Origin: Tetrapyrgos nigripes
Taxonomy: Eukaryota; Basidiomycota; Agaricomycetes; Agaricales; Campanellaceae
Reading direction: 5' to 3'
Length of the DNA: 64,000 nucleotides
Assembly: GCA_013368315.1 (NCBI GenBank)
Contig: JAACJM010000036.1
Span: 372,001 to 436,000 of the forward strand
Below, piece after piece: positions 36,849 through 49,220 of this stretch. Positions within the stretch are counted from its first letter, which is position 1. The number at the start of each line of letters is the position of its first letter. The translations under genes were made by a program, and so were the position numbers. The notes under the pieces are model-generated. The model had not been told where the DNA came from and searched no databases. It saw only the letters and a list, made by a program, of their open reading frames with translations.

Positions 36849-38068
36849 ATGAAACCAACAATCATTGGGCTATACGGTCTGCCTGGCTCTGGAAAGAGCT
36901 CCCTGCTTCAACGACTAAAAGCCGAACTTGGAGAGGAGCAATTTGCGTACTACGACGGGTCAACTGTCCTCTCCTCTCTTGTCTTTGGCGGACTCGATGC
37001 CTTCAAGCAGCTAGACGCTCTGCAGCAGAATGAAATCCGTGAACGTGCTGTCCGCCAGATTGCGCAGGATTGCTCGACCAGCAGGCGAGTCGGTGTTGTT
37101 GCTACCCATTTTCTCTTCTGGGACGTAGACGTGTCGGACGGCCCAGTTGCTGGGCCCCAGCCCCAGCCGGTCTGGAGTAGCATTGACGCCAACACATACA
37201 CCCATATTCTCTATCTCGAGCTCCCAGTAGGTGTTGTGGCGCAACGCCGCCGCGATGATTCAACGCGAAAGCGGCCTGCTGTGTCTGTAGAGCACCTCGA
37301 CAGGTGGCAGCGCACCGAGATTGCCCAGCTACATGGAATCTGCCTCAACCATGGCATGCACTTCTCCACCATTCCTGCGACCTCCGTTGTCCCGGAGGTA
37401 ACGACTCTCTTACATGAACAGTACAATCTTTTACGCGCCAAATATCAGCTCGATGCATCTCTTCGCGATCTTTCTGGGCAGAAGCCAAAACCCGTCCTTG
37501 TGTTTGACGGTGATAAAGCCTTGATTGCAGAAGACACTAGCACGACACTGATGTTTGATGATGGCGTGACCACGGGGAATTCGTCGAGAGCTGTCTTCAG
37601 CAGCGCATTGGCTTTCTTGTACACCGCCTTCCACTATGTCAACATCCGTGACGCTCTGCTTGAGCAAACTTTTGGCGGCTTCTGTCAGCAGGTTGTAAAT
37701 TCAGTGTCTATACACACCGGGATTGTGTCCATGCTGAGACAAGCCGAAGGACGAGGGATCGCAGCTATCGTCGTTACATGCGGTCTCCAAATTATCTGGG
37801 AAAACCTCCTGAGAGGAGCAGGTTTCAGTTCCAACACTGAAGGTCATTGGGAGTGGTCGTAGTAAATGCATGATCATCATAGGGGAACACGCAGTTGGTT
37901 TCTCGGCTGCGAGACGTACATCACAAGTACGTATGCGCCTTTGGAGATGGGATCCTAAACGTGCCGATCCTGAAAGAGGCGAATCGGGCAATTGTGGTTG
38001 TTGGTGACAAGATCAAGAGCAGTGTGGATATGGACAAGGTCCTGTTGCACGCCACCGACCAGGAATGA
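36849..38068 (+). pseudogene. P-loop kinase/HAD-like fusion protein, 3' part frame-broken
   Basis: Intronless open frame of about 340 codons from MKPTIIGLYGLPGSGKSSLL. The Walker A motif (GLPGSGKSS) marks an AAA_33-type P-loop kinase domain. From about residue 210 a second domain opens with VLVFDGDKALIAEDTS (HAD motif I: DGDK instead of DxDx[TV]) and has a motif II-like IAAIVVTCGL. The frame stops at 37860-37862, yet family-like sequence continues in other frames: LKVIGSGR at about 37838, then LVSRLRDVHHKYVCAFGDGI from about 37893 and ANRAIVVVGDKIKSSVDMDK up to a stop at 38066. At least two indels therefore separate the parts. Lack of introns in an intron-rich window suggests a different origin. 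A functional truncated kinase remains possible. Confidence 0.65.
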
Positions 38069-38571
38069 ATGCCTGTCAGGTACTGCTGCCACCCACCTCT
38101 TCCCCACGACTTGACACGATCGAACTCCCCGTCATTGACATCAGTTCCTCCCACTTTATCTCTTCTATTGTTTTCCCCGTGGCCCAGTTCGCCGTGGAAA
38201 GTAACTCTACTCGTTAACCGCCTCGATACGCGGACTTGACACGAACAAGTATGCTTTTACAATATTCTCGGCACAGCGGCACCTCGAATTCGTTTTAGTT
38301 TAACAAAGAGTCCTGCTTTTAGCAAGCTGCATAACTATGACGGATATTAATGAATGATCGTGACTGGCGTTCAATCAGCACATACTTGCACTGAGTCCAA
38401 ATCGAGTCAGACCAATCAGAATAAGCGCTTAACTCTCGGAAATGAAGGTGACACTCCCCTGGGCCCTTTGCCCATGGTACTGTTGGTCTATACTTACGAA
38501 CAGAGGTGCTATAAGTGTCATGGTGTCTTCAGGTTAACTGGCTCGTAGGGCTCGGTTTCAACGCCCCGGTC
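38069..38571. other. Intergenic, about 0.5 kb
   Basis: No coding signal. Presumed promoter of the next gene. Confidence 0.4.
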
Positions 38572-40760
38572 ATGTCATTCGACTTTTCTCAAACGAAAAA
38601 ATGTACCTTCTCTTTCAACAACTCGTCCATGAACATAGTCGGTGGAAACGTTAATAACTACTACTATGGTCCTCCGCCAAACATTCATACTTTGCTCGAC
38701 CCGGAGGTACGCAGGTTTGAATCGGCTTCACAGCCAATATTAACCTCAGCAGGATGACTTCAGGACTATACGCAGAGGCGATATCAAGCTCCTGCAACTC
38801 GTCTGGTCCGGAAATGTTGAAGTTGAACGATCAGGATACGATATTTCAAAGTTGAAGCAGAGCAACCCGTTCCGGGTGTTCCTTCAAGATCGGAAGTGCC
38901 TTCAACAAGTGAAGGTCGTGAAAAGGATTTACAACGCGGAATTAACTGGGTATGGTGACCAACGGTTTACTGTCGCTACATTCCATACGGATTCGCTTCA
39001 GTCTGAATCGGGCCATGACGGTGTGAATTGGATGGTAAGGCTCTCTTTGTGTCTTTCCCTCAGCCGACTTAACTTACCTAGAGGAAAAGCAACAGGCTTG
39101 GCAAAGAGAATATGGCTATTGGGCGTCGAGAAAGTACGTCAAAATAAGATCTCCCCGTCCAGTCTCTTTGATTCACCTGCCACCACAAGGGATGCTTACA
39201 CCCTCCAGTTGTTTGGATTATGTCCGCGTTTCCCAGCGTTGATATATCATGATGGTAGTGTTTAAGTAAACTACTGACTCCAGAATTCCATCTCAAACTT
39301 GTCACAGGTCTCGTCATAGGAAGTGATATGTTTGGACGGTATGAAAACAGGCCCATTATATTCTGCTATCTTCAAAACCGATGGGTAAGGTCTTACTTAT
39401 CTTTGGCACACCATATACCTCGTTCTCGCTCAAAGGCCGTTAATTCCTACTTACAGGCCATTTCATTCAACAATGTGTACACCTTTTCACGGGAAATGTG
39501 TCGAGTGTGTAATCCTTGTCTACGACGGGCTTCGTCTGGCTTCTGAACAATTCCATCTCAGATATCACGGGACACTGACCAATGGTGGTTCAATCCCCAA
39601 ACCGACACTTTCCAGTGCGACCCCACTCTCATCCTCTACTCCGAATCGGAATGCAGCCTGAGCCCAAAACGCATTCCCGACGATGTTTACGCGCTCAAAG
39701 TTGATTCAGCATCTGAGACGACAGTTTCATTCGACAATCGACCAGTTTTGCTCAATTCTCAGAACCGCAGTGGCTTAGGCGTTGATCCATCCGTTCAGAC
39801 AACTATCAAAATTGTTAATCACCTTTGCAACTTCCTACCAGATTACTTGTGGTCAATTTCAGATATGTGCTGGGCAAGGGGTGTTGGCGAGGCCTGCGGT
39901 CTAAAAAGCTACGCTCCCCATGGGCTACTCACGTTTGGATCGGTAGTTATTAAAGACCAGCCTAGCATCTACGCATATTTCCCTTCCACACCAACACCGA
40001 CTTGGATTTTTCACATGTCATCCTCCAGCTGGCCGGATGGCGTTCAGGTCGAAACAGGTATGTTTGTGCCATGGTCCCGCGTTTCTGTTGTGTTCAAGAC
40101 TTTGTGTAATGACTGTCTATAGGGAAATCGGGTGTCAGCTTCACATTCCATGGGTATACAAAAGGTGAACTGGATCTACGGTTCAGCCTTGAACTGCCAC
40201 CTCAGCATCGGGATAAAATTCGGGTAGCATTTCTGAGTCAATCGCTCCTTCTTCGAGATGATTTTAGTATCGAGCGGGATCCCTCTGAATTCGGTGAGTT
40301 TTGAATGCTCTGTTTCCATTTCCAAGGGTTGCCCAGCTAATCCATCTCTAACAACAAAGTTCTCGTGGACTACATCCGACTTCGTCTTCAAACCAAACTC
40401 GATACCTATTTCGGACAGACTGTACATCTGTTCATACCTGCATGGAACATTGACGCTGTAAACGGTCTTCCCTGCGTCAAATGGCCGCCTGAGCCGATGT
40501 TTTTGTGGTCCTGCAGTTCTCGGAAATATGCACCAAAAATGAAAGTAAGGGCGTATATAGGAACCTTCTGGTTCAGGCACCATTATGCTGCTGTGAAGGA
40601 GTACCTAGAGTTACAGGAATATGACCTCCGTGGTTTCCAGTACACGAAGCAGCGCGGATGCGAAGTTCTAAAGTTTGGTAAGAGGGTTCTTGGTCTTTCA
40701 CTCGGAAGCTCACTCTGATGAATTTGCTTCATAGGAGATCCACACATGAATGGAGTTTGA
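38572..40760 (+). CDS. Uncharacterised Agaricomycete protein with degenerate kinase-like middle
   Basis: Start MSFDFSQTKKCTFSF is followed by NIVGGNVNNYYYGPPP, an N-terminal motif common in large mushroom gene families. After an intron comes RTIRRGDIKLLQLVWSGNVE, then AWQREYGYWASRK and QLFGLCPRFPALIYHDG. These are spaced like the N-lobe and hinge of a protein-kinase-like fold without visible catalytic residues. The second half reads ISRDTDQWWFNPQTDTFQC, a long exon to WPDGVQVETG, then LVDYIRLRLQTKLDTYFG, ending FGDPHMNGV-stop. About nine GT-AG introns keep frame, so the gene looks intact. The function is unknown; similar mushroom proteins are often highly duplicated and variable. Its 3' end is copied at 45318-45790. 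Confidence 0.65.
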
Positions 40761-41084
40761 TAAGCACCGGGAAGGCGCGTAGCGCCGCATGCCCTTTAAT
40801 TCTTTTCCTCTGTCACCTCAAATAGTGGTGGTAACGTTCTGAATAATGAAATCAGCTGGATTCCTAGGCAAATGAGGGCAAGCCCGAGCTAAGACGTAGT
40901 ATCGTACAAGAAACATACCGCATGGAATATCACAGAAGACATTAGTTGGAGCGCAAAGGCTGAAGGTTACGATGGCGTAACCGTTGGAGAGGTAGTCGAC
41001 TGGAGTAGTAGTCAAATAGTAGTTCGGTAGTAGTCACTGTACTATGATAGCGCACTCGAATTTCATTCTGATTCCATCATCTGT

Positions 41085-41303
41085 CATTGTCGAGTTCAGC
41101 AGTCTCGTAGACTTGTGCTTGGGTTTCCTGGTCGGCCTGGCAGTGCTGATGATCGTGAAGGCGGATGTGACCCTGCTGCACGTTGCCGTGACATTTCGTT
41201 CCAACTTGCAACGGCACCGCCAATCCATTGATGGTAGATTCCTAACAATCCATATAACAACGTAGGTCATGTCTCTGCGCAGTCTTCTTACTCTTCTTAC
41301 AAC
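41085..41303. repeat. Relic of histone-fold exon 1 plus promoter, copy A
   Basis: On the minus strand, codons matching ETQ..VYETAELDN of the histone-fold gene are visible, followed outward by its promoter up to the EH ATG at 41304. The start codon is lost (CAG in place of ATG), and the frame ends in unrelated sequence. The match to the source is strongest at 41088-41135 and 41165-41303. Confidence 0.85.
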
Positions 41304-43563
41304 ATGATTAGGCTCTCAGCTGAAGAAACTATCCTCGTCGCGCAACTTATAGCAGGAGTCACATTCAAGAACAAATTCGGTCGCAAGAAAGACTCCATCT
41401 CTACCGAAGATGCTCTGAATCTTTTTCAGGGTGCCAAGCTCCCGGATGAAGTCTTGCTTTACATTTTCTCAATTGCCAATAAAGAGGAAGGGGGCTATCT
41501 TGACCGAGAAGATTTGGGAGTAGTAGTCAGGTTGATTGGTTGGGCACAGATTGGTGTGCAGGTTTCGTGGGCTTGGGTTCATCGTTGTAAGTGTATGGGT
41601 TCATGAAGCTTGACGAGCGTTAACCATGTTGTCGTGATTATACAGGTGGACCAACAGCAGTTATCGGCGGTCTTCCCGTCCTGCGACAACCGAATGATGG
41701 CCATGGACGTTTGACAACTGACTGTATCTATCGAGAAGACGACGCAGTATTGTATCCACCCTTTTCAGCGCAACTAAGAGGGAAATTTCTCAAGTTATTT
41801 CTGAAGCACAAGCCGGTTGGTGATGTGCTCAATGGTGATTTGTTTGTTGCATGCGCTCTTACGAGCAAAGACTCATTTTCTTCTTCTTTAGCTCAGCATG
41901 TCTGGAGTGTTTTCTTACTGTCCAAATTACCGTCCTCAACATTGGCTGACATTTGGTAAGTCGTCTACCCGTACTGCTTAGAAAAATCTCTTATATTACC
42001 TCAGGGATCTGGCTGACATCGAGGATTCCGGAGATCTGACACTAACCGAATTCCTCATCGCCATGTACTTCGTTGACGGTTTAATGCATCAGAAATTCGC
42101 GGCTCTCCCGACTAATGTCCCTTCTCATATATACGAGCAAGCTGTACACCCAGTCCCTGATGAGCCCGAGGCTGGTCCTTCTGTTCCTCGTCTATACAGG
42201 AACGACAGACAGCGATGGGCTATCAGGTCGGCTGTACGTGCTAACGCTGTTACTCAGCTGAGGTCTCTGCATAAAGATGCAGATGGCAGAATCACGAAGA
42301 AGGTGTTCATGAATCATTTGTATGAGCAGTACTTTGTTGAAGAAGATGGACTCAGGATATGGTTAGCTCGTTTCATCCCCTTTCCAGGTTTGTTGTGCTT
42401 AATTATGTTTTCCAGGGACCTCGTCGACGTCCTTCAAGAAGGAACCATTTCTCAAGATGAATACACTGTTGCACTTTTCTTCATGCATAGAGTCCTGGTT
42501 GGCATTGAATTGCCAGAGTCTCTTCCTGCCATTTTAATACCCCCGTCGACCTACACGCATCCAAGATTCCAGACTTCCTCTTCCTTCAACACTTTAGACG
42601 ATGGCTGGGAGCCGAAATCAGGACGACCCGCAGACTGGCATATTTGCGAATCCTTAAAGTCAAATGCTGCACGAATTTTCAGTGTTTTGGACTTTGAGGG
42701 TCGCGACTATGTCAAACAAGAGCCGGTGATAATGTTCATGAAGGAATCTAAACTTGCTTCTGAAAAACTGACGCAGATATGGTGAGTCGACTTTCGACAT
42801 CTGACGACGAGGTCTGACAATTTGCATTAGGAGTTTCATGGGTCTAGCGAAGAAACGTCATATCAGACTTCCTCTCTTCACAGTCATACTATTCTTCATA
42901 CATTGGTGTCTGGCTGGCCAAGAACTCCCTGAAGTTCTTCCAGAGACGCTGGAGGCGGCGGCGGCATCCTCTTCACCGTCAAATCCTAATCGCCATACTA
43001 TCAAGATAGAGCCAAGTATGCTTTCATCAGTGCAGGATTGTGAGTGCCTTGTTGATAAAAGATTATACTACCCCTGACATTGCTCTATAGGCCGTAATTC
43101 CTTACGGGAACTGACAACAGAAAACCAACGCCTTCGCCAGCAGCGTCAGTCTTTGACGAATCACAGTACCTCCATCTGTCCATCCATATTCACCACACCT
43201 GCACGGACTGCACGACCTTCACCAAGACCCATATCCGTTCCATTATCCGAGCTAGATGCACCTTTCCAGTCGGATTCCCTAGAGGCTTCGGTGTCTTCTG
43301 CAGATCTAGAGGAGTCAGCGAACCCGATAGCTGAACTACGCACCGAGGTCGAGCAGCTGAGGGCAACGATACAGTCGCTCATGGTGGAGAATGCTACTCT
43401 TCGGAACTCTGTTAGTGAGATTCAGCTCCAAGCAACGGGACGGGGAGGAGATCGTGGTCAAAGCGCTCAAAGGCTCGATAATTCCTTGACAAACTTGAAC
43501 GTTGTTGACGTCGAGGACCTACTGCCGCCGCCACCATACGAGGAGTGGATATCTGATGTTTAG
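41304..43563 (+). CDS. EH-domain protein, Ede1/Eps15-like, copy A (long form)
   Basis: About 650 residues, probably derived from a clathrin-endocytosis scaffold. EH1: MIRLSAEETIL... to YLDREDLGVVVRLIGWAQ. EH2: AQHVWSVFLLSKLPSSTLADIW, then DLADIEDSGDLTLTEFLIAM. EH3: TQLRSLHKDADGRITKKVF... ending GTISQDEYTVALFFMHR and SLPAILIPPS, the Ede1-type LIPPS linker. EH4: SNAARIFSVLDFEGRDYV, then LPLFTVILFFIHW. A coiled coil follows (ELRTEVEQLRATIQSLMVEN), and the end is LPPPPYEEWISDV with a PPxY motif, a ligand for WW domains of Rsp5/Nedd4 ligases. Loop residues for calcium are mostly lost. Introns after HRC, ADIW, RIW, QIW and VQDC keep frame. Confidence 0.85.
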
Positions 43564-43866
43564 TTGTTTGGTGTATCTGGGCAGTTGGTATTGTTGACTG
43601 CTTTCAAATATTCGTTATGATTATTTATTATTCAGGTTGTCCGCTATGTGCTCTGCTCTCCAATGACATCGTTCTTGTACCAAACTCGCCTGGGTCGGAA
43701 AAAATGATAGCAATCTACTATCTTGGCACACATGGGAGTCGGGCTGAGTCGGGGGACTCTCGCCGCTGAAACATGACAACGAAAAAATTGATGAGATATG
43801 TATGTGGAGCCCTCTATAAAGCCAAGTTCAACCCATTTCCTCAAGTTTCACTTCTTCCCTCGCAAA
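43564..43866 (+). promoter_or_regulatory. Promoter of the Kre9-like gene, TATAAA at 43815
   Basis: The 303-base gap between the EH stop and the next ATG has CCTCTATAAAGCC with TATAAA at 43815-43820, about 50 bases before the ATG. The same box lies at 49191-49196 in copy B. This looks like a real core promoter. Confidence 0.6.
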
Positions 43867-44433
43867 TGAAGCCTCAGACGCTGGCCAACCTCTTCTTTGC
43901 TCTATCAGCAGCTACCATCGGGGTCTTTGCTGTAGAACCATGCGACGAACCAGATGGTATCGCAAGGCTGCCGTTGAGTCGTGTACCTGCCGAAGGGGCC
44001 ACTTGGGTAGTTGGCACGAAGGAGAACATTACTTGGTACATCTGGGCAACTACTATTTCTCTGTTGACAACCGCTTGACGCGTTTTCTATCTTGATCAGG
44101 TTTGGGTGCTCGAGTTTGCCTGCAGGCACTGCCAGAATTACTCTTGGGCCAGGGTCTTGTGAGTTTTGGTTTTGACTTGTAATGCCTGAGCTTTGAGACT
44201 CATGCTACCCTTTCTAGACGATGACAATGTCCTCGTACCCGACTTTGACTTCTTTACCCACCCAGATTTCGCTGAAGTGACCGTCCCGGATGTTCCAGAC
44301 GGTGAATACTTTATTGCTAGTGAGTTTTTCTTCAAGTCGGAGAAGTGGCGATCACTTACATGTGTATCCAGTTTGGGGAGATAGTGAAAATGCGAATTTT
44401 AATGCCAGGTTCAGTGTTGTACACTCTTCCTAG
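43867..44433 (+). CDS. Small secreted Kre9/Knh1-like protein, copy A
   Basis: About 126 residues. A clear signal peptide (MKPQTLANLFFALSAATIGVFA) precedes PEGATWVVG-type and NITW strands, as in the Kre9/Knh1 N-terminal-like domain of secreted or GPI-anchored fungal wall proteins. The gene has four exons: ...NITW, FGCSSLPAGTARITLGPGSY, DDDNVLVPDFDFFTHPDF...EYFIA and IWGDSENANFNARFSVVHSS-stop (44431-44433). All joins keep frame. No Ser/Thr-rich GPI tail is visible, so a secreted soluble form is likely. Confidence 0.7.
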
Positions 44434-44707
44434 CCCCCGGGTTAGGATTTAACTTAGGACCCTTGTTGTGACTGAATAAATTGAAAGCTGACATGCTGTT
44501 CTCTGCTGTTCTGTGGACTTCTGAGTCAACTACGCAGAAGGGAATGCAAAGCCTGACATTGCCAAGGCGAGGCAAAAGCGCAAGTTGGCTTTAGGCATTT
44601 CACTTTTCCTCCGCTCTTCATCGCGGGTAGATCCCGACTGACGCATTTCAGTCATTGATTTACTGATTTACTTTTAATGATTATTCATTCATTCAGGTTT
44701 CTCTAGC

Positions 44708-45317
44708 AAGAGGGGTAAGATTTGTCCGTTTCTGACGAGCGTCGGGTATTCGACATTGATGCATTACTGATGGCTGACAGGAAGCGCCTGGAAGCACCCA
44801 AGAAACAGATTACAGGCAGCGTTCGTGTTGTTCTTAACCTCCTGTCCACCACGTCGATGACAACAAGAAGGCCAGCAAATGAAACACCCTTGGCTCTCCT
44901 CCTTCCCGATACCCACCATGAGCTCATACAATGACCACCACCGCGCTTTTCGACTTTCCTTGGGAATTATAAATGAGGAAGGATTCCTTAAGTGGGTCTA
45001 CGGTCTTTTTGAAGAGGTCTTCGACCTCTTCGACCTCTTTTTCTCCTACCTCGAAGGGAAGCTGGGATAAAAGGATTTTGGAGCCTTGTTGTGTTGCCCT
45101 GGACTTGGAGGTGGAATGGTTGTTATGAGGACCGGTGGGATAAGGACCAGATGAAAACGAGGAACGCCAAGCAGGGGGACCTGACCTGCATGGTTACCCA
45201 CTAATCGACGTTTTGGGCCGTAGAAGGAACGATAGCGAGCCGGAGACTCGATTCATTGTGTTGATCCTAAAAAGGAAATTCATTCTTCGTTTGGGACACT
45301 CAGATAAAGTAATCGCT
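44708..45317. other. Unique spacer between the duplicated units
   Basis: Not shared by the two copies. Short open frames at 44722-44934 and 44879-45070 have no recognisable product. A short TTCGACCTCTTCGACCTCTT repeat lies near 45020-45040. Nothing else is supported. Confidence 0.45.
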
Positions 45318-45790
45318 GGATCGGTAGTTATTAAAGACCAGCCTAGGACTCGCGCGTATTTCCCTTCCGCACCGGCACCGACTTGGATTTTTCGCATGTC
45401 ATCCTCCAGCTGGCCGGATGGCGTTCAGGCCGAAAAGTTTCTATCGTGTTTAAGACTTTGTGTAATGACTGTCTGTAGGGAAATCGGGCGTCAGCTTCAC
45501 ACTCCATGGGTATACAAAAGGTGAACTGAATCTACGGTTCAGCCTTGAACTGCCACAGCACCGGGATAAAATTCGGGTAGCATTTCCGAGTCAGTCGTTT
45601 CTTCGAGATGATTTTAGTATCGAGCCTCTGAATTCGGTGAGCTTTGAATGCTTTATTTCTATTTCCAAGGGTTGCCCGGCTGATCCATCTCTAACAACAA
45701 AGTTCTCGTGGATTCTTGGTCTTTCACTGAGCTTAAGCTCACTCTGATGAATTTGCTGCCAAGGAGATCCACACATGAATGAAGTTTGAC
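45318..45790 (+). pseudogene. 3' fragment of the kinase-like gene (copy B)
   Basis: Matches the last exons of the gene at 38572-40760 (IKDQPRTRAYFPSAPAPTWI, then KGELNLRFSLELP) but has no 5' part. It has lost the stretch equivalent to 40370-40685, so it joins FSW directly to the final intron sequence. It cannot encode a complete product. Confidence 0.85.
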
Positions 45791-46137
45791 GAGCACCGGG
45801 AAGGTACGTTGCGTCGCATGCCCTTTTGGACCTTTTCTTCTGTCACCTCAAATAGTGGTGGTAACGTTCTGAATAATGAAATCAGCTGGATTCCTAGGCA
45901 AATTTGGCAAGCTTGAGCTAAGACGTAGTGCAAAAAACATACCACAAGGAATACTTATCACAGAAGACTCAATGGCGAGTCAGAGTGACATAACCATTAG
46001 GCGCGAAGGCTGAAGGTTACGATGGAGTTGAAGAGGTAGTCGACTCGCGACTCGGGTAGTAGTGACTCTACTATATGATAATGCATAAAAGCCTAGCCCA
46101 CAGCGTGCTCGAATTCCATTCTGATTCCGTCATCTGC

Positions 46138-46655
46138 CATTATCGAGTTCAGCAGTCTCGTAGACTTCTTCTTGACAAGTTTCCTGGCCGGTCATGGCAC
46201 TGGCAGATAGATAGACTCGGATAGATAGTATTGCGCCGCTCACAAAGCAGTGTGTTGATGATGAAGACGGACGTGATCATGCCACTGATGTGCACACCAC
46301 CATCAACATCACGATAAAATCAAATCGCGACTTCTTAGTTTGGTGAATCAGTACATCACTCAATATTAATCAAACCAACGGGTGGATAAGGACAGCCTGT
46401 CCCAGGAGTGGTACAATACTTAGATTACCAAGTCTTTTCCGGAGTAGTCCCGACGTCTTGGCCGTAGGACTGCTAGTCGTTAAATACAGAGCGAACAAAG
46501 AAGGCGGACGTGACTTTGCTGCACGTTGGTGTGACATTAATTTTTCGTTCCAACTTCCATCCAACTGCACCCTACTGCACCGCCATGATGATAGATCTCT
46601 AACAGTCCATAGTGTATAGGAACGTAGGTCATGTCTCTACGCCTCTTCTTACAAC
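46138..46655. repeat. Relic of histone-fold exon 1 plus promoter, copy B
   Basis: The minus strand keeps an ATG and 19 codons (MTGQETCQEEVYETAEL...) of the histone-fold start before a stop. It is separated from the EH promoter block by about 300 bases of sequence not present in copy A, including GATAGATAGA repeats. Confidence 0.8.
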
Positions 46656-48941
46656 ATGATTAGGCTCTCAGCTGAAGAAAATATCCTCGTCGCGCAACTT
46701 ATAGCAGGAGTCACATTCAAGAACAAATTCGGTCGCAAGAAAGACTCCATCTCTACCGAAGATGCTCTGAATCTTTTTCAGGGTGCCAAGCTTCCGGATG
46801 AAGTCTTGCTTTACATTTTCTCAATTGCCGATAAAGAGGAAGAGGGCTATCTTGACCGAGAAGATTTGGGAGTAGTAGTCAGGTTGATTGGTTGGGCACA
46901 GATTGGTGTGCAGGTTTCGTGGGCTTGGGTTCATCGTTGTATGTGCCTATGCGTTCATGAAGCTTGAAGAGCATTTATCATGATGTCGTGATTGTACAGG
47001 TGGACCAACAGCAGTTATCAGCGGCCTTCCTGTCCTGCGACAACTGAATGATGGCCGAAGACATTTAACAACTGATTGTATCTGTCGAGATGATGCAGTA
47101 TTGTATCCTCCGTTCTCAACGCAGCTCAGAGGGAAATTTGTCAAATTATTTCTGAAGCACAAGCCGGTTGATAACGTACTCAGTGGTGAGCTGTTTACTG
47201 TACGCGCTCTTACGAGCAATTCCTTAGTTTTTTCTTCTCTAGCTCGACATGTCTGGAGTGTCTTTTCGCTATCCAAATTACCTTCGTCAACATTGGCAGA
47301 TATTTGGTACGTTGTCTACCCACACAATGATTTAGAAGTATTTCTTGATGACTTCCTTCAGGGATCTAGTCGACATCGAAAACTCAGGAGACCTGGCACG
47401 GACAGAATTCCTCATCGCCATGTATTTCATTGATGGTTTAATGCATCAGAAATTCGCGGCTCTCCCAACTACTGTCCCTTCTCATGTATACGAGCAAGCT
47501 GTACACCCAACGCCTGCTGAGCCTGAGCCTGAGGCTGGTCCTTCTGTTCCTCATCCATATGGGAACGTCCCCAGGAACGATAGACAGCGATGGGCCGTCA
47601 GTCTGGCTATACGTGCTAACGCTGCTACCCAGCTGAGGTCTTTGGATCCAGATGCAAGCGGGAGGATCCCGAAGAAGGCGTTCATGATTCATTTATATGA
47701 GCAGTACTTCGTTGAGGAAGATGCACTGAGGATATGGTGGGCTTGTTTTCATCCCTTTTCCCAGGTTTGATGTACTTAATCATGTTTACCAGGGACCTCG
47801 TCAACATCCTTCAAAAAGGAACTATTTCGCAGGATGAGTACGCTGTTGCACTTTTCCTCATGCATAGGGCTCTGGTTGGCATAGAATTGCCAGAGTCTCT
47901 TTCTGCCATTTTAATACCGCCACTAATACGCACACATCCAGCATTCCAGTCTTTCTCCTCCTTCAACAATTTAGACGATGGTTGGGAGCCAAAATCAGGA
48001 CGACCCGCAGACTGGCATATTTGCGAATCTTTAAAGTCGAATGCTGCACGAATTTTCAGTGTTTTGGACTTTGAGGGTTGTGACTATGTCAAACCACAGC
48101 CGGTGATAATGTTCATGAAGGAATCAAAACTTCCTGCTGAAAATTTGACGCAGGTATGGTGAGTCGACTTTTGACTTTTGACGACGAGGTCTGACAATTT
48201 GCATTAGGAGTTTCATGGGTCTAGCGAAGAAACGTCATATCAGACTTCCTCTCTTCACAGTCATACTATTCTTCATACATTGGTGTCTGGCTGGCCAAGA
48301 ACTCCCTGAAGTTCTTCCAGAAACGCTGAAAGCGGCGGCGGCATCTTCTTCACCGTCAAATTCTAATCGCCATACTATCAAGATAGAGCCAAGTATGCTT
48401 TCATCAGTGCAGGATTGTGAGTACCTTGTCGATAAAAGATTATACTATTCCTGATATTTCTCTAGGCCGTAATTCCTTACGGGACCTGACAACAGAAAAC
48501 CAACGCCTTCGCCAGCAGCGTCAGTCTTTGACGAAGCGCAGTACCTCCATCTGTCCATCCATATTCACCACACCTGCACGGACTGCACGACCTTCACCAA
48601 GAACCGTATCCGTTCCATTATCCGAGCTAGATGCACCTTTCCAGTCGGATTCCCTGGAGGCTTCAATGTCTTCTTCAGATCTAGAGGAGCAGTCAGCGAA
48701 CCCGGTAGCTGAACTACGTATCGAGGTGGAGCAGCTGAGGGCAATGATACAGGAGCTCATGGTGGAAAATGCTGCGCTTCGGAACTCTGTTAGCGAGATT
48801 CAGCTCCAAGCAACGGAACAGGGAGGAGATCATGGTCAAAGCGCTCAAAGGCTCGATAATTCCTTGACAAACTTGAATGTTGTTGACATCGAGGACCTAC
48901 CGCCGCCGCCACCATACGAGGAGTGGATATCTGATGTTTAG
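46656..48941 (+). CDS. EH-domain protein, Ede1/Eps15-like, copy B (long form)
   Basis: Same exon plan and domain order as the gene at 41304. EH1 is nearly identical (EENILVAQLIAGVTFKNKFG). EH2 reads SGELFTVRALTSNSL... to DLVDIENSGDLARTEFLIAM. The linker is longer by a few Pro/Glu residues (PAEPEPEAGPSVPHP). EH3 has SLDPDASGRIPKKAF and GTISQDEYAVALFLMHR. EH4 reads SNAARIFSVLDFEGCDYV. The tail has the coiled coil (ELRIEVEQLRAMIQELMVEN) and DLPPPPPYEEWISDV with PPxY. The introns are in the same places and no stop or frameshift is visible, so both copies appear functional. Most differences are substitutions in linkers. Confidence 0.85.
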
Positions 48942-49220
48942 TTGTTTGGTGTATCTAGGCAGTTGGTATCGTTGATTGCTTTCAAACATTCGTTATGATT
49001 ATTTATTCAGGTTGTCCGCTATGTGCTCTGCTCTTCAACAACATCGTTCTCTTGTACTCTATTACCAAAGTCACCTGGGTCGGAAAAAAATGATAGCAAA
49101 TCTTGACATAGGAGTCGGGCTGAGTCGGGACTCTCGCCGCTGAAACAGGACAACGAAAAAATTGATGAGATATGTATATGTGGAGCCCTCTATAAAGCCA
49201 AGTTCAACCCATTTTCTCAA

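Larger units (their letters stand above)
39937..44707. repeat. Segmental tandem duplication, copy A (about 4.77 kb)
   Basis: Starts in GGATCGGTAGTTATTAAAG inside the kinase-like gene and ends at CATTCAGGTTTCTCTAGC. The same start and end strings bound copy B. The order inside is: 3' end of the kinase-like gene, a spacer with the histone-fold relic and promoter, a long EH gene, a Kre9-like gene, then an AT-rich tail. Some stretches, for example 42835-42950, are nearly base-identical to copy B. Confidence 0.9.
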
